From NCBI GenBank assembly GCA_021323595.1, contig JAJPKR010000027.1:62001-126000 (forward strand): a stretch of DNA of 64,000 bases. The letters run 5' to 3'. Shown one piece after another: positions 44,876 to 54,156 of this stretch (the first letter of the stretch is position 1; every line of letters begins with the position of its first letter). Both the position numbers and the translations under genes were made by a program. The notes beneath the pieces are model-generated. The model was given only the letters and a program-made list of their open reading frames with translations, was not told the DNA's origin and searched no databases. Source of the DNA: Terriglobia bacterium (GTDB lineage: Bacteria > Acidobacteriota > Terriglobia > Terriglobales > SCQP01).

Positions 44876-45146
44876 GTTGGCAGGCCTTGGGTGCATCTCC
44901 TGGCCGGCACCGAACGCTCAAATTGGCAGGGCTCCGGCCAGGGCGTTGGGCGCCCGTCGCGAGCCTGCGCGAACTGGGTCCCTTGCGTTGCCACGCAATC
45001 AATCCGCCCCCGTCCGAGGCGATGCAAGCCGTCCAGCTCACTTGGAAATCGGCCTGGCCGGGGCACATTGAAATCGGCTGCGGCGGTGTCCTGCCTCGAA
45101 TTGGCAGCCGCAGCGGCGCTATGAACTCATATAAGTCACGGCATGA

Positions 45147-45161
45147 TGCACATTTTGTGCA
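45147..45161. promoter_or_regulatory. Inverted repeat upstream of the PEP-CTERM promoter
   Basis: TGCACA-TTT-TGTGCA, a perfect 6-bp inverted repeat centred about 70 bases upstream of the sigma-54-like -12 element, where activator sites of sigma-54 regulators often lie. From 44876 to this repeat I see no gene. Confidence 0.4.
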
Positions 45162-45225
45162 ATTGCCTGCGCTAATAGCCGGATATAACGGGGCGCAACT
45201 CATGGAAAATCAACCATCACCGATA

Positions 45226-45241
45226 TGGCCGATCAATTGCA
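45226..45241 (+). promoter_or_regulatory. Sigma-54-like promoter of the PEP-CTERM gene
   Basis: TGGCCGATCAATTGCA: the -24 TGGC and -12 TTGCA elements are spaced correctly (11 bases between their first bases). It predicts a start near 45252 and a leader of about 55 nt before ATG 45307. PEP-CTERM genes are often controlled by sigma-54 with the PrsK/PrsR pair. Confidence 0.5.
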
Positions 45242-45306
45242 GTACTTAACGCGCCGTGACAGGGCAGCGCTACTGTGCTCGCGTCTCGGTGGAAAGGCGG
45301 AAATCG

Positions 45307-45858
45307 ATGAAGTTGGTTAATCTTGCTTGTGCCGGATTACTAGCCGTAGGGATGACAACGGTGGCCGCCGCCGGCACAATCACTGGACCTGCCGGTACCA
45401 ACGGCAACGACTGGACTCAGGAATTCTGCTCGTCGAACTGTAGCTCCAACAACGCGATGGCCTTGACTGAGATCGAGGTCATTATGCAGACCCCCGGCGT
45501 CAGCCTGAGCAATGCGACGAGCGCCGAGGCGGGCTGGAGCGGGAGCTTAAGCGACAACGGCGGCATCGCCACCTTGAGCGGTCCCGCGGACCTGGGCAAT
45601 CAGGATTTCACCCTCGGTTTTTCCAGTCCCCAATCCACACCCTTCACGATTGCGGTCGAGATGTGGGACGGCGCGACCTTCGACGCCGCCGATAGCGGCA
45701 TCGCCTACTGGAACGGCTCGGGCTGGACGATCTCCGCGCTGGACGCGCCTCTGCCCACTCCCGAGCCCGCAGCCTTCGGCCTGTTAGCGGTTGGCCTCTT
45801 AATGATCGGTGGCTACTGCTTGCGCCGGCGCCGGGTAGCCGGAGCGCGCACAGCGTAG
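45307..45858 (+). CDS. PEP-CTERM sorting-domain protein
   Basis: A 183-residue exported protein. The signal peptide (MKLVNLACAGLLAVGMTTVAAAG) is followed by a Gly/Ser/Asn-rich beta domain, and the C-terminal sorting signal is clear: PEP motif (PTPEPAAFG), hydrophobic helix (LLAVGLLMIGGYCL) and Arg cluster RRRR. This marks it for exosortase processing and surface or extracellular matrix delivery; no exosortase is seen in the window. The mature part is unrecognised. ATG 45307 is chosen as it begins the signal peptide; a GC-rich terminator follows. Confidence 0.85.
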   Translation: MKLVNLACAGLLAVGMTTVAAAGTITGPAGTNGNDWTQEFCSSNCSSNNAMALTEIEVIMQTPGVSLSNATSAEAGWSGSLSDNGGIATLSGPADLGNQDFTLGFSSPQSTPFTIAVEMWDGATFDAADSGIAYWNGSGWTISALDAPLPTPEPAAFGLLAVGLLMIGGYCLRRRRVAGARTA

Positions 45859-45875
45859 GCCGAACTTTCCCGCGG

Positions 45876-45903
45876 GGGCGGCCGATGATCCATCGGGCCG
45901 CCC
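45876..45903 (+). terminator. Terminator hairpin after the PEP-CTERM gene
   Basis: A GATG/CATC inner stem extended by GGCGGCC/GGCCGCC with one bulged G, loop ATC, followed by ATTCTTG. It lies 18 bases after the stop. Confidence 0.65.
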
Positions 45904-46066
45904 ATTCTTGCATCGTATCGCCGCACGGCGGCCCGCGTCGCCGAAGCGCCGGGACCTGCCTTGTCCGGCTCCGCTGTGGCGCGGGCGGCTCCCCGCTCAG
46001 CGCCAGGCGCGTACCGCGAACCGGTTCGGCCGGAAGCCGGAGCCGAGACCTTAGAATAGACAACTG

Positions 46067-47473
46067 ATGGCTTTGCCGCCGCTCAAGGTGGGTTTCGTGA
46101 GCTTGGGCTGCCCGAAGAACCTCGTGGATTCCGAGGTCATGATGGGCCAGCTGGCGCGCCACGGCTTGGAGATTACGCCGCGTGCGGAGGATGCCGACGT
46201 GTTGGTGGTCAACACGTGCAGCTTCATCGAGCCGGCGCGGCAGGAGTCGGTGGACACCATCCTCGAAATGGCCGGGCACAAGAAGGCCGGCAAGGCGCAG
46301 CGGCTGGTCGTCGCCGGGTGCCTGGTGGAACGCTACCGCGAGCAAATTCGCGCCGAGATTCCCGAAGTGGATGCGCTCGTCGGCACCAACGAGATCGAGC
46401 AAATTCTCGCCGCCGTAGCGCCGGAAAGGGCGCCCACGGCGCCGCCGCGAGCCGAGGGCGCGACGCTGCTGCCGGTGCTGCCGCCGGATTTTTTCGATCC
46501 TCGGCCGCGTGCGCCGTACCTTTACGACGAGCTGACGCCGCGCCTGCTGGCGACGCCGCGCCACACCGCCTATATCAAGATCGCCGAAGGCTGCGACCAC
46601 CCGTGCAGCTTTTGCGTAATTCCGCAGTTTCGCGGCCGATTTCGCAGCCGCCGCCTCGAATCGGTGGTAGCCGAGGCGCGGAAGCTGGCGGCGGGCGGCG
46701 TCCGCGAAATCGTGCTGATCGGCCAAGATACGACCTGCTATGGCGAGGACCTCGGCCTCCAGCACGGCTTGGCGCAACTGCTGGCGCGGCTGGCCGAGAT
46801 TGACGAGCTGACCTGGATCCGCGCTCTGTATTTTTATCCCAACCGGGTCACCCAGCCGCTGCTTGACGCGCTTGCCGCTCGTCCCCGCCTCTGCAAATAC
46901 GTGGACATGCCGCTCCAGCACGCCAGCCCGGCGGTGCTCAAACGCATGAAGCGGGGCGGCGGTGGGGAAATATTCCTGCGGCTGCTCGAGCGCATTCGCC
47001 GCACCATACCGGATGTGAGCTTGCGGACGTCATTCATCGTCGGCTTCCCCGGCGAGACGGAAAACGATTTCGAGATGTTGTGCGAATTCGTGCGGGAAGC
47101 CGAGTTCGATTGGATGGGCGTCTTTGAGTACTCGGACGAGGAAACCAGCGCTTCCTTCGGCCTCGACGGCAAAGTGCCGAAGCCGGTGATCGCAGCGCGG
47201 CGCCGGCGGCTGATGGCGCTGCAACGCCAAATCTCGCGGCGCAAGCGGCGCGCGCAAATCGGCCGGCGCCTGCCGGCCTTGCTCGAAGGCCCGGCGGCGG
47301 AAAGCGATTTGCTGTGGCAAGCCCGCCTGGAATCGCAAGCGCCGGAGATCGACGGCAAAGTCTTGATCAACGACTTCGCCGGCGCGGCGGGGGCGGCTGC
47401 GGGCGCGCTTGGGACGGTCGAAATCACCGCCGCCCACGACTACGATCTGGTCGGCACCTGGATCGGGCGGTAG
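46067..47473 (+). CDS. rimO: Ribosomal protein S12 methylthiotransferase
   Basis: A 468-residue RimO. The N-terminal UPF0004 domain carries the auxiliary cluster Cys15 (SLGCPKNLVDSEVM), Cys51 (NTCSFIE) and Cys85 (AGCLVERY). The radical SAM motif is Cys176, Cys180, Cys183 (CDHPCSFC). The C-terminal TRAM domain follows. The SLGCPKN opening and IPQFRGRFRSR segment distinguish it from MiaB. It adds a methylthio group to an Asp of ribosomal protein S12. ATG 46067 has TAGAAT at 46052-46057, nine bases before it. Confidence 0.95.
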   Translation: MALPPLKVGFVSLGCPKNLVDSEVMMGQLARHGLEITPRAEDADVLVVNTCSFIEPARQESVDTILEMAGHKKAGKAQRLVVAGCLVERYREQIRAEIPEVDALVGTNEIEQILAAVAPERAPTAPPRAEGATLLPVLPPDFFDPRPRAPYLYDELTPRLLATPRHTAYIKIAEGCDHPCSFCVIPQFRGRFRSRRLESVVAEARKLAAGGVREIVLIGQDTTCYGEDLGLQHGLAQLLARLAEIDELTWIRALYFYPNRVTQPLLDALAARPRLCKYVDMPLQHASPAVLKRMKRGGGGEIFLRLLERIRRTIPDVSLRTSFIVGFPGETENDFEMLCEFVREAEFDWMGVFEYSDEETSASFGLDGKVPKPVIAARRRRLMALQRQISRRKRRAQIGRRLPALLEGPAAESDLLWQARLESQAPEIDGKVLINDFAGAAGAAAGALGTVEITAAHDYDLVGTWIGR

Positions 47474-47519
47474 CGCGGGCCACCGCCGCAGCACGAGTCC
47501 GGAGCAGCGCCGGGGCTGA

Positions 47520-47525
47520 TATACT
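47520..47525 (+). promoter_or_regulatory. Possible -10 box of the GH3 gene
   Basis: TATACT at 47520-47525, 24 bases before ATG 47550, leaving room for the GGAG at about 47535. No clear -35 at the expected distance. Confidence 0.35.
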
Positions 47526-47549
47526 CCAAAACCGGAGAACGCCCCCGTC

Positions 47550-50066
47550 ATGAGCTATTCCGCCCGCAGCGCGATTTTAGCCTGTCTCGTCGCCTTTCTT
47601 GCCGCTATCGCTCCCGCTCAGAGCCGCCTGACTCCCGAGCAAGTCAACCAAAGAGTCGAGGCCATGCTCAGCAAGCTCACGCTCGAGCAGAAGATCGCGC
47701 TGATCGGCGGGGAGAATAACATGTTCATCCGCGCCGAACCCAGCATCGGCCTGCCCGCGCTGAAAATGTCGGACGGCCCGCTGGGCGTGCGCACGTGGGG
47801 GCCGACCACCGGCTATGCCGCCGGCATCGGCTTGGCGGCCAGTTGGGATCCGGCGCTGGCGCGTCGCGTCGGCGTGGCGATCGGGCAGGACGCGCGCGCC
47901 CGGGGCGTCAACTTCTTGCTCGGTCCCGGCGTGGATATCTACCGCTTGCCGCTCAATGGCCGCAACTTCGAGTATTTCGGCGAAGACCCTTATCTCGCCT
48001 CGCGCATCGCCGTGGGCTATATCGAGGGCGTGCAGAGCCAGGGCGTCTCCTGCACGGTCAAGCACTTCGCGCTCAACAACTCCGAGTACGACCGGCATAA
48101 CGAGAATTCGATCGTGGATGAACGCACGCTGCACGAGATTTATCTCCGCACCTTCGAGGCGGCGGTGCGCGAGGCCCATGTGGGCGCGGTCATGGATTCG
48201 TACAACCTGATCGACGGCACACACGCCAGCCAAAACCACCTGCTCAACGTCGAGATTCTCAAGGACGCGTGGGGCTTTCAGGGGGTCCTCATGTCGGACT
48301 GGGGTGGCACCTACGACGGCGTGGCGGCGGCGAACAACGGCTTGGATCTGGAAATGCCCTTCGCGCGCTTCATGAACGCAGAGACGCTGCTGCCCGCCAT
48401 CCGTGATGGCCGGGTCACGCAGCAGACGATCGACGATAAGGTGCGCCGCATCCTGCGGCTGGCGGTCGAGATGGGATGGCTGGACCGGCCGCAGGCCGAT
48501 CCCGGCATCCCGCTATACGATCAGGCCTCGCGCGCCACCTCGCTGCAATCCGCGGAAGAAGCGATCGTGCTGCTGAAGAACCAAGGTCACTTGTTGCCCT
48601 TCGACCCCCGTGCGATTCACACGCTCGCGGTCATCGGACCCAACGCGTATCCCGCCGTGCCTTCGGCCGGCGGCAGCGCGCAGATCGATTCCTTCGACCC
48701 GATCAGCGACTTAACGGGCATCAGCGACCTGGGAGGCCGGAACATGCGGGTCGTTTGGAATGCCGGCGTCAAGCCGCTGGCGGAGATCTTCGCGGCGGGC
48801 GGCTACATGAGCAGCAGCTTCAGCGTTGATGCCGCCGGCAAGCATCCCGGCCTCCTGGTCGAACAGTACGACAGCGCCGATTTCAGCGGCGATCCCCAGC
48901 GCAGCTTCGTGATGCATCTGGACAGCGCCAGCGGCAATCAGTGGGCGCCGCCGACGCGGCACCGCATTTCGCTGCGCTACACCGGCTATTACACTCCCCA
49001 GACCGCGGGGCCGCAGCGCTTTCTCGTCGCCTCAGTCGGACCGGACGCTTACTCGCTCTACGTCAATGACAAGCTGGTGCTGCAGCAGCCGAGCGCGGAA
49101 GGCCAGGTGCCGCACTCGGTGGATCTCGATTTGCCCGCCGGCCAGCCCGCCTCGGTGCGGCTCGACTACGAGCCGGTGACGGATCATCCGCGGCTGGGCT
49201 TCGGCGCGCTGCCGGCGGCGGCCATGGTCGATCCGCAGGCCATCGCCATGGCGCGGCATGCCGATGCCGTCGTGCTATGCGTCGGCTTCAATCCGCAGAG
49301 CGAGGGCGAGGCGCACGACCGCACCTACGCCTTGCCGCCCGGCCAGGTGGAGCTGATCAACGCCGTGTTGGCCGCCAACCCCAAGACCGTGGTCGCGATC
49401 ACTTCCGGCGGCAGCGTGGCCACGGCGAACTGGATCGCCAACGCCCCAGCGGTTCTGGAAACCTGGTATGGCGGCACGGAAGGCGGGCGCGCGTTAGGCG
49501 AGGTACTCTTCGGCCGCGTCAATCCCTCGGGCCGGCTGCCGATCAGTTGGGAGCGCCGCATACAGGATGATCCCGCCTACGGCAATTACTACGAAGAACC
49601 CGGCACCCATGATGTGACCTATAGCGAGGGCCTGATGCTCGGCTATCGCTTCTTCGACCACGGCTCGGTCAAGCCCTTGTTCCCCTTCGGCTACGGCCTC
49701 AGCTACACGACGTTCGCGTTCCGCAATGTCGCCGTCACCCCGTCGAGCGGGTCGCCGGACGGTCCCTACACCGTGAGCTTCGACGTGCAGAACACCGGCA
49801 CGCGCGCCGGCGCCGAGATCGCCCAGGTCTATGTCGGCGATCCTTCGGCGCGGCTGCCGCGGCCGGAGAAGGAACTGAAGGGCTTCGCGCGCGTGTACCT
49901 GCAACCGGGCCAAACGCGCCGCGTTTCGGTCGCCTTGCACCGGCGCTCCCTCGCGTACTGGGACCCGGCGCTGCATCACTGGCAAGTAGATCCCGGCCGG
50001 TTCGAGGTCTATATCGGCGACTCATCCGCGGACGTGCCGCTGCGCGCCAGCTTCACCGTGCGCTAG
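47550..50066 (+). CDS. Secreted beta-glucosidase-like GH3 enzyme with PA14 insert
   Basis: An 838-residue exported glycosidase. The signal peptide ends near APAQS. The N-terminal (beta/alpha) domain has SCTVKHFALNNSEY and the nucleophile Asp250 in VLMSDWGG; the second domain has the probable acid/base Glu near 588 in NPQSEGEAHDR. A PA14-like insert lies at about 395-530 (YTGYYTPQTAGPQRFLVAS), as in some plant-polymer enzymes, and a fibronectin III-like domain ends the protein (QNTGTRAGAEIAQVYV). It releases terminal sugars from beta-glucosides or xylosides; the exact substrate is not clear. No neighbouring operon partner. Confidence 0.92.
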   Translation: MSYSARSAILACLVAFLAAIAPAQSRLTPEQVNQRVEAMLSKLTLEQKIALIGGENNMFIRAEPSIGLPALKMSDGPLGVRTWGPTTGYAAGIGLAASWDPALARRVGVAIGQDARARGVNFLLGPGVDIYRLPLNGRNFEYFGEDPYLASRIAVGYIEGVQSQGVSCTVKHFALNNSEYDRHNENSIVDERTLHEIYLRTFEAAVREAHVGAVMDSYNLIDGTHASQNHLLNVEILKDAWGFQGVLMSDWGGTYDGVAAANNGLDLEMPFARFMNAETLLPAIRDGRVTQQTIDDKVRRILRLAVEMGWLDRPQADPGIPLYDQASRATSLQSAEEAIVLLKNQGHLLPFDPRAIHTLAVIGPNAYPAVPSAGGSAQIDSFDPISDLTGISDLGGRNMRVVWNAGVKPLAEIFAAGGYMSSSFSVDAAGKHPGLLVEQYDSADFSGDPQRSFVMHLDSASGNQWAPPTRHRISLRYTGYYTPQTAGPQRFLVASVGPDAYSLYVNDKLVLQQPSAEGQVPHSVDLDLPAGQPASVRLDYEPVTDHPRLGFGALPAAAMVDPQAIAMARHADAVVLCVGFNPQSEGEAHDRTYALPPGQVELINAVLAANPKTVVAITSGGSVATANWIANAPAVLETWYGGTEGGRALGEVLFGRVNPSGRLPISWERRIQDDPAYGNYYEEPGTHDVTYSEGLMLGYRFFDHGSVKPLFPFGYGLSYTTFAFRNVAVTPSSGSPDGPYTVSFDVQNTGTRAGAEIAQVYVGDPSARLPRPEKELKGFARVYLQPGQTRRVSVALHRRSLAYWDPALHHWQVDPGRFEVYIGDSSADVPLRASFTVR

Positions 50067-50081
50067 CGCACCGCCGCGCGC

Positions 50082-50633
50082 TTAGCGCTCGCTGGCTGCG
50101 CGGGTCTGGACGCGGCGGTTGAACTCCGCTGAAGCGCCCCGGGGAATCGAGAGCGAGCGCCAACTCGCGCCCTGCCATTGTTTGGCGAGGAACACGATTT
50201 GGCCGGCGTGATAGGCGAAGTGCGCGAGTTGGCGGTTGCAAGCCTGCTGCACCGAATGTGCTTCGCCGCGGATGCGCACCTCGCGGGCCAAATCTGCGGC
50301 GCCCAGGCCGGCTAGGGTGGAGAATGCCAACTCGCACGCCGCTTCCCAGCCGGCTAGCAGGCTCGCGCGAGTCTCGTCGCCGTCGCGCTCGAATTCGGCG
50401 TCGCGGCTGCGCCAGGGCTTTTCACCGTCGCTGGTCAGAAAGTCGGTCCAGCGCGAGCGCAAATTGCCGATGAGGTGCTTGAGGACGATGGCGAGGGAGT
50501 TCGATTCCGGCGCAGGCGCGCGGAAGAAGTCTTGATCGCTGACCTGCGCCAGCGCGCCGTCAATCAGCTTCTTGTAATACCGAGAGAGGCTGAGCGCATC
50601 TTGCAGGTAATCGGCCGTGAAGTCCAAGGCCAT
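50082..50633 (-). CDS. DinB-like (DUF1572) four-helix protein
   Basis: A 183-residue protein. The motif SLAIVLKHLIGNLRSRWTDFL contributes the first His of a DinB/YfiT-type metal site, and NRQLAHFAYHAGQIVFLAKQW the other two. The length and pattern match the DUF1572/DinB superfamily, some of which act as thiol-dependent transferases; here the function is unknown. It lies 27 bases after thiG on the same strand and converges with the GH3 gene. Confidence 0.85.
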   Translation of the reverse strand: MALDFTADYLQDALSLSRYYKKLIDGALAQVSDQDFFRAPAPESNSLAIVLKHLIGNLRSRWTDFLTSDGEKPWRSRDAEFERDGDETRASLLAGWEAACELAFSTLAGLGAADLAREVRIRGEAHSVQQACNRQLAHFAYHAGQIVFLAKQWQGASWRSLSIPRGASAEFNRRVQTRAASER

Positions 50634-50660
50634 GGCCGCGCGCCTTTCTCCCGCGAGCCG

Positions 50661-51476
50661 CTAGCGCACCACGCCTTCCAGGGGCGAACTGGCGCTGGCA
50701 TAGAGGCGCATCGGCATGCGCCCGGCGAGGTAGGACTTGCGGCCGGCGGCAATGGCCAGGCGCATGGCTTCCGCCATCAACTCCGGCTTCTGCGCGGCGG
50801 CGATGGCGGTGTTCATGAGCACGGCGTCGGCGCCGAGTTCCATGGCGCGGGCAGCGTCGGAGGCGCAGCCGACGCCGGCATCCACGATCAGCGGCACCGT
50901 GGTCACCGTCTCGCGCAGGATGCGCAACGTCGCCTCGTTTTGGATGCCCAGGCCCGAGCCGATGGGCGCAGCCAAGGGCATCACCGCCGACGCGCCGGCG
51001 TCGACCAGCCGCCGCGCGACGATCGGATCGTCGTTGGTATAGGGTAGGACGATAAACCCCTCGTCGACCAGGATGCGGGTGGCTTCAAGCAGCGCGTGGG
51101 TGTCGGGAAACAGCGTCTTGGCGTCGCCGATGACCTCCAGCTTGATCCAGCGGTTGCCGAGCGCTTCGCGCGCCAAGCGCGCGGTGCGCAGCGCCTCCTC
51201 AACGGTGTAGCAGCCGGCAGTGTTGGGCAGCAGCTTGACTTTGCCGAGGTCGAGATAGTCAAGCAGGTTTTCGCGGCTGCGGTCGGTGATGTTGACACGG
51301 CGTACGGCCACGGTGACCATGCCGGCGCCGGAGAGCGCAACGCAGCGCGCCGTCTGCTCCATGCTCGCGTACTTGCCCGTGCCCACGATCAAACGCGACG
51401 CCAGCCGTTCGCCTGCCAGCTCAAAGACGTCGGCGGCCGCTCCCGCTTCGCTCACCACTGCTTCACTTGCACTCAT
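50661..51476 (-). CDS. thiG: Thiazole synthase
   Basis: A 271-residue ThiG (TIM barrel), which builds the thiazole phosphate of thiamin from 1-deoxyxylulose 5-phosphate. Diagnostic segments: [54 protein letters not shown] and the phosphate loop [16 protein letters not shown]. ThiS and other thi genes are not adjacent. TACCCT (51483-51488) lies six bases before ATG 51474-51476. Confidence 0.96.
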   Translation of the reverse strand: MSASEAVVSEAGAAADVFELAGERLASRLIVGTGKYASMEQTARCVALSGAGMVTVAVRRVNITDRSRENLLDYLDLGKVKLLPNTAGCYTVEEALRTARLAREALGNRWIKLEVIGDAKTLFPDTHALLEATRILVDEGFIVLPYTNDDPIVARRLVDAGASAVMPLAAPIGSGLGIQNEATLRILRETVTTVPLIVDAGVGCASDAARAMELGADAVLMNTAIAAAQKPELMAEAMRLAIAAGRKSYLAGRMPMRLYASASSPLEGVVR

Positions 51477-51610
51477 GGTTCTAGGGTACGCCAGCGGCTA
51501 ACAGAACCGCACGCGCGGCGGTTGGGGCGCCAAGCGCCTCCAAACGCCTCAGGCGGGGCAATCCGACGGCCAGTGAGGCGCGGCCCGTTCGCCGCGCTGC
51601 TGGGTTCGGT

Positions 51611-52624
51611 TCAGGCCTTCTTTTCAACGTGGCCCCCGAATTCGAAACGCAAGGCGGAGAGCACGCGCTGAGCGAAGTCGTCTTCGCCGCGAGAACTGAA
51701 GCGCTGGTAAAGGGCTGCGCTTAGGACCGGCGCGGGCGCACCCTCGTCCACCGCCGCTTTGATCGTCCAGCGGCCTTCGCCGGAATCGGACACCCGGCCG
51801 GAAAAGCTGTCGAGACCCGGCTGCTTGGCCAAGGCGGCGGCCGCAAGATCGAGCAGCCAGGAGGCGATCACGCTGCCGCGCCGCCAGACTTCGGCGATTT
51901 CGGCAATGGGTAAATCGAACTGATAATGCTCGGGCTCACGCAGCGGAGTCGTCTCGGCGTCCACTTCTCGGTTCTCACGACCGGCGTTGGCGTGCTTAAG
52001 GATATTGAAGCCCTCGGCATAAGCCGCCATGATGCCGTACTCGATTCCGTTGTGGACCATCTTGACGAAATGGCCAGCGCCGCTGGGCCCGCAATGCAGG
52101 TAGCCCTGCTCGGCGGTGCTCTGGCCCGGGCGACGTCCGGGCGTGGGCTGCAGGCTGCCGGCGCCTGGCGCCAGCGTCTTGAAGATCGGGCCGAGCCGGC
52201 CGACCGGCTCGGTTTCGCCGCCGATCATCAGGCAGTAGCCGCGCTCGAGGCCCCAGACGCCGCCGCTCGTGCCGGCGTCTATGTAGTGCAGCCTGCGGGT
52301 CGCGAGCTCCTTGGCGCGGCGAATGTCGTCGATGTAGTACGAGTTGCCGCCGTCAATGACCGTGTCGCCGACGGCCAGCAGCGGCGCCAGTTCGGCCAGG
52401 GTTTCATCAACGGCCGCGGCCGGCACCATCATCCAGACGGCTCGGGGCGGCCGCAATTGCCGCGCAAAGTCCTCAAGGGAGGCGGCGCCATGCGCGCCTT
52501 CGGCCGCCAGTGCCCGCACGCTGTCGGGGTTGCGGTCAAAGGCCACGCACTCGTGGCCGCCGCGCATCAGCCGCCGCACCATGTTGGCGCCCATGCGCCC
52601 CAATCCGATCATGCCCAATTGCAT
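51611..52624 (-). CDS. gnd: 6-phosphogluconate dehydrogenase, decarboxylating (short YqeC-type)
   Basis: A 337-residue NAD(P)-binding dehydrogenase: [19 protein letters not shown] at the start, [16 protein letters not shown], then the catalytic [19 protein letters not shown] with the catalytic Lys. It is shorter than the usual 470-residue Gnd, matching the GndA/YqeC type, which is often NAD-specific. The coenzyme is not certain. It functions in the oxidative pentose phosphate pathway. It is the only gene of its transcription unit; the upstream gap has hairpins. Confidence 0.93.
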   Translation of the reverse strand: MQLGMIGLGRMGANMVRRLMRGGHECVAFDRNPDSVRALAAEGAHGAASLEDFARQLRPPRAVWMMVPAAAVDETLAELAPLLAVGDTVIDGGNSYYIDDIRRAKELATRRLHYIDAGTSGGVWGLERGYCLMIGGETEPVGRLGPIFKTLAPGAGSLQPTPGRRPGQSTAEQGYLHCGPSGAGHFVKMVHNGIEYGIMAAYAEGFNILKHANAGRENREVDAETTPLREPEHYQFDLPIAEIAEVWRRGSVIASWLLDLAAAALAKQPGLDSFSGRVSDSGEGRWTIKAAVDEGAPAPVLSAALYQRFSSRGEDDFAQRVLSALRFEFGGHVEKKA

Positions 52625-52998
52625 CGTGCTCGTTCCCGTGCGGTCGAATGCCGCAACCCTCCAGCGTACCAGCCCAAACGAGAGACCGGGGGAGAGGAAA
52701 GGAGACGACGGCCGGCCAAGCTAGTGCGAGATGCAGGCGTTGCTCACCTCTTGCTTTGGCAGGCAACTCGGGCGTGAGTTTCTGAATCGTACTTTAGTGA
52801 CCGCTCCCAATGGGGGTTGGGAGCGTGCGCGTCCGCCATCTGGGCGTGGCGGATGCCGCGGCGGGACGCGAGCTTGGCGAACTCGCGTCCTGCGCCTCTG
52901 GGTCGGGCTCAGGAGGCTGTGGGCGAGGGGCAGCAAGGAGCGCCCTGCATCGCAAGGGCAGCCTTGACGAGGCAAAGAACGCGCCGATGCCTGGCGCA
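52625..52998. other. Intergenic region with three tandem hairpins
   Basis: About 374 bases between metB and gnd, both on the minus strand. Three perfect stems lie in a row: 52802-52810/52817-52825 (9 bp), 52832-52838/52847-52853 (7 bp) and 52864-52872/52882-52890 (9 bp). They lie 100-200 bases after the metB stop and could end its transcript or be a structured RNA. No gene is visible. Confidence 0.5.
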
Positions 52999-54147
52999 TC
53001 AGATCGCGTCGAGCGCTTGCGCCAAGTCCGCCTCGATGTCCTCGACATCTTCGAGACCGACCGAAACGCGCACCAAGCCGTCCGTCACGCCCATGGCGGC
53101 GCGCTCGGCGGCGCTAATGCCGACGTGCGACATGGTCGCCGGATGCGACACCAGCGTTTCCACTCCGCCCAAGCTTTCCCCGAGCGCGGCCACCCGCAGC
53201 CGCGCCAGCACCGCCCGAGCCTGCGCCAGACCGCCGGTCTCGAAGGCGACCATGCCGCCGAAGCCGCTCATCTGGCGGCATGCCAGCTCGTGCTGGGGAT
53301 GCGAGGGCAAGCCAGGGTAATACACGGCGCGCACCTTGGGATGCGCGGCGAGGAACGCGGCGACGCGGCGTCCTGAGGCATCATGCTGCCGCATGCGCAC
53401 CGCCAGGGTCTTGATGCCGCGCAGCACCAAAAAGCACTCGAAGGGACTCAGGATCGCACCGGCCGCCTTCTGTACGAAGCGCACCGCCTCGATCTGGTCG
53501 GGCCGGGCTGCAACCACCGCACCACCCAAACCGTCGCTGTGGCCGTTGAGGTATTTCGTGGTCGAGTGCACGACGAAATCGGCCCCCAATTCGATCGGCC
53601 GCTGAAAATAAGGGCTCATGAACGTGTTGTCCACGGCCAGCGCCGCGCCTGCCGTGTGCGCCAGCCGCGCCATCTCGCGCAGATCGCAGAGCTCCATGAG
53701 GGGGTTGGTAGGCGATTCAGTCCAGAGCAGGCGCGTTTCGTTGCGAAAGGCGCGGGCGACGGCGGCGGCGTCGCGGGTATCCACGTAGCTGAAGCTCAGG
53801 CCCTGGCGCGCCAGCAGGCGGTCGAAGAAGCGGCGGGTTCCGCCGTAGACGTTGGCGCCGCAGACGACATGGTCGCCGGCAGCCAGCGTCCCAAGCACGC
53901 CCGCGATCGCGGCCATGCCGCTGGCGAAGGCGGCGGCGCCGGCGCCGCCCTCGAGGCTGGCGAGATTGGACTCGAGCGCCGTGCGCGTGGGGTTCGCGGC
54001 GCGCGAATATTCATAACCTTTGTTCTCGCCCAGGGCCGGTTGCGCGTAGGTCGAACTGGCGTAGATCGGCACGTTGACCGCGCCGGTCGCCGGGTCGGGC
54101 GGCTGGCCGGCGTGAATGGCGCGCGTGCTGAAGCCTGGGCTGGGCAT
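52999..54147 (-). CDS. metB: Cystathionine gamma-synthase/lyase-family PLP enzyme
   Basis: A 382-residue Cys/Met-metabolism PLP enzyme. Visible motifs: YEYSRAANPTRTALE, the PLP phosphate contact FASGMAAI, a YGGT tyrosine (VYGGTRRFF), and HSTTKYLNGHSD with the PLP lysine. Members act as cystathionine gamma-synthase, gamma-lyase or related enzymes; the specific reaction cannot be decided by eye. It begins nine bases after the metallo-beta-lactamase-fold gene and is probably co-transcribed with it. Confidence 0.9.
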   Translation of the reverse strand: MPSPGFSTRAIHAGQPPDPATGAVNVPIYASSTYAQPALGENKGYEYSRAANPTRTALESNLASLEGGAGAAAFASGMAAIAGVLGTLAAGDHVVCGANVYGGTRRFFDRLLARQGLSFSYVDTRDAAAVARAFRNETRLLWTESPTNPLMELCDLREMARLAHTAGAALAVDNTFMSPYFQRPIELGADFVVHSTTKYLNGHSDGLGGAVVAARPDQIEAVRFVQKAAGAILSPFECFLVLRGIKTLAVRMRQHDASGRRVAAFLAAHPKVRAVYYPGLPSHPQHELACRQMSGFGGMVAFETGGLAQARAVLARLRVAALGESLGGVETLVSHPATMSHVGISAAERAAMGVTDGLVRVSVGLEDVEDIEADLAQALDAI

Positions 54148-54156
54148 CGCGGTGGA

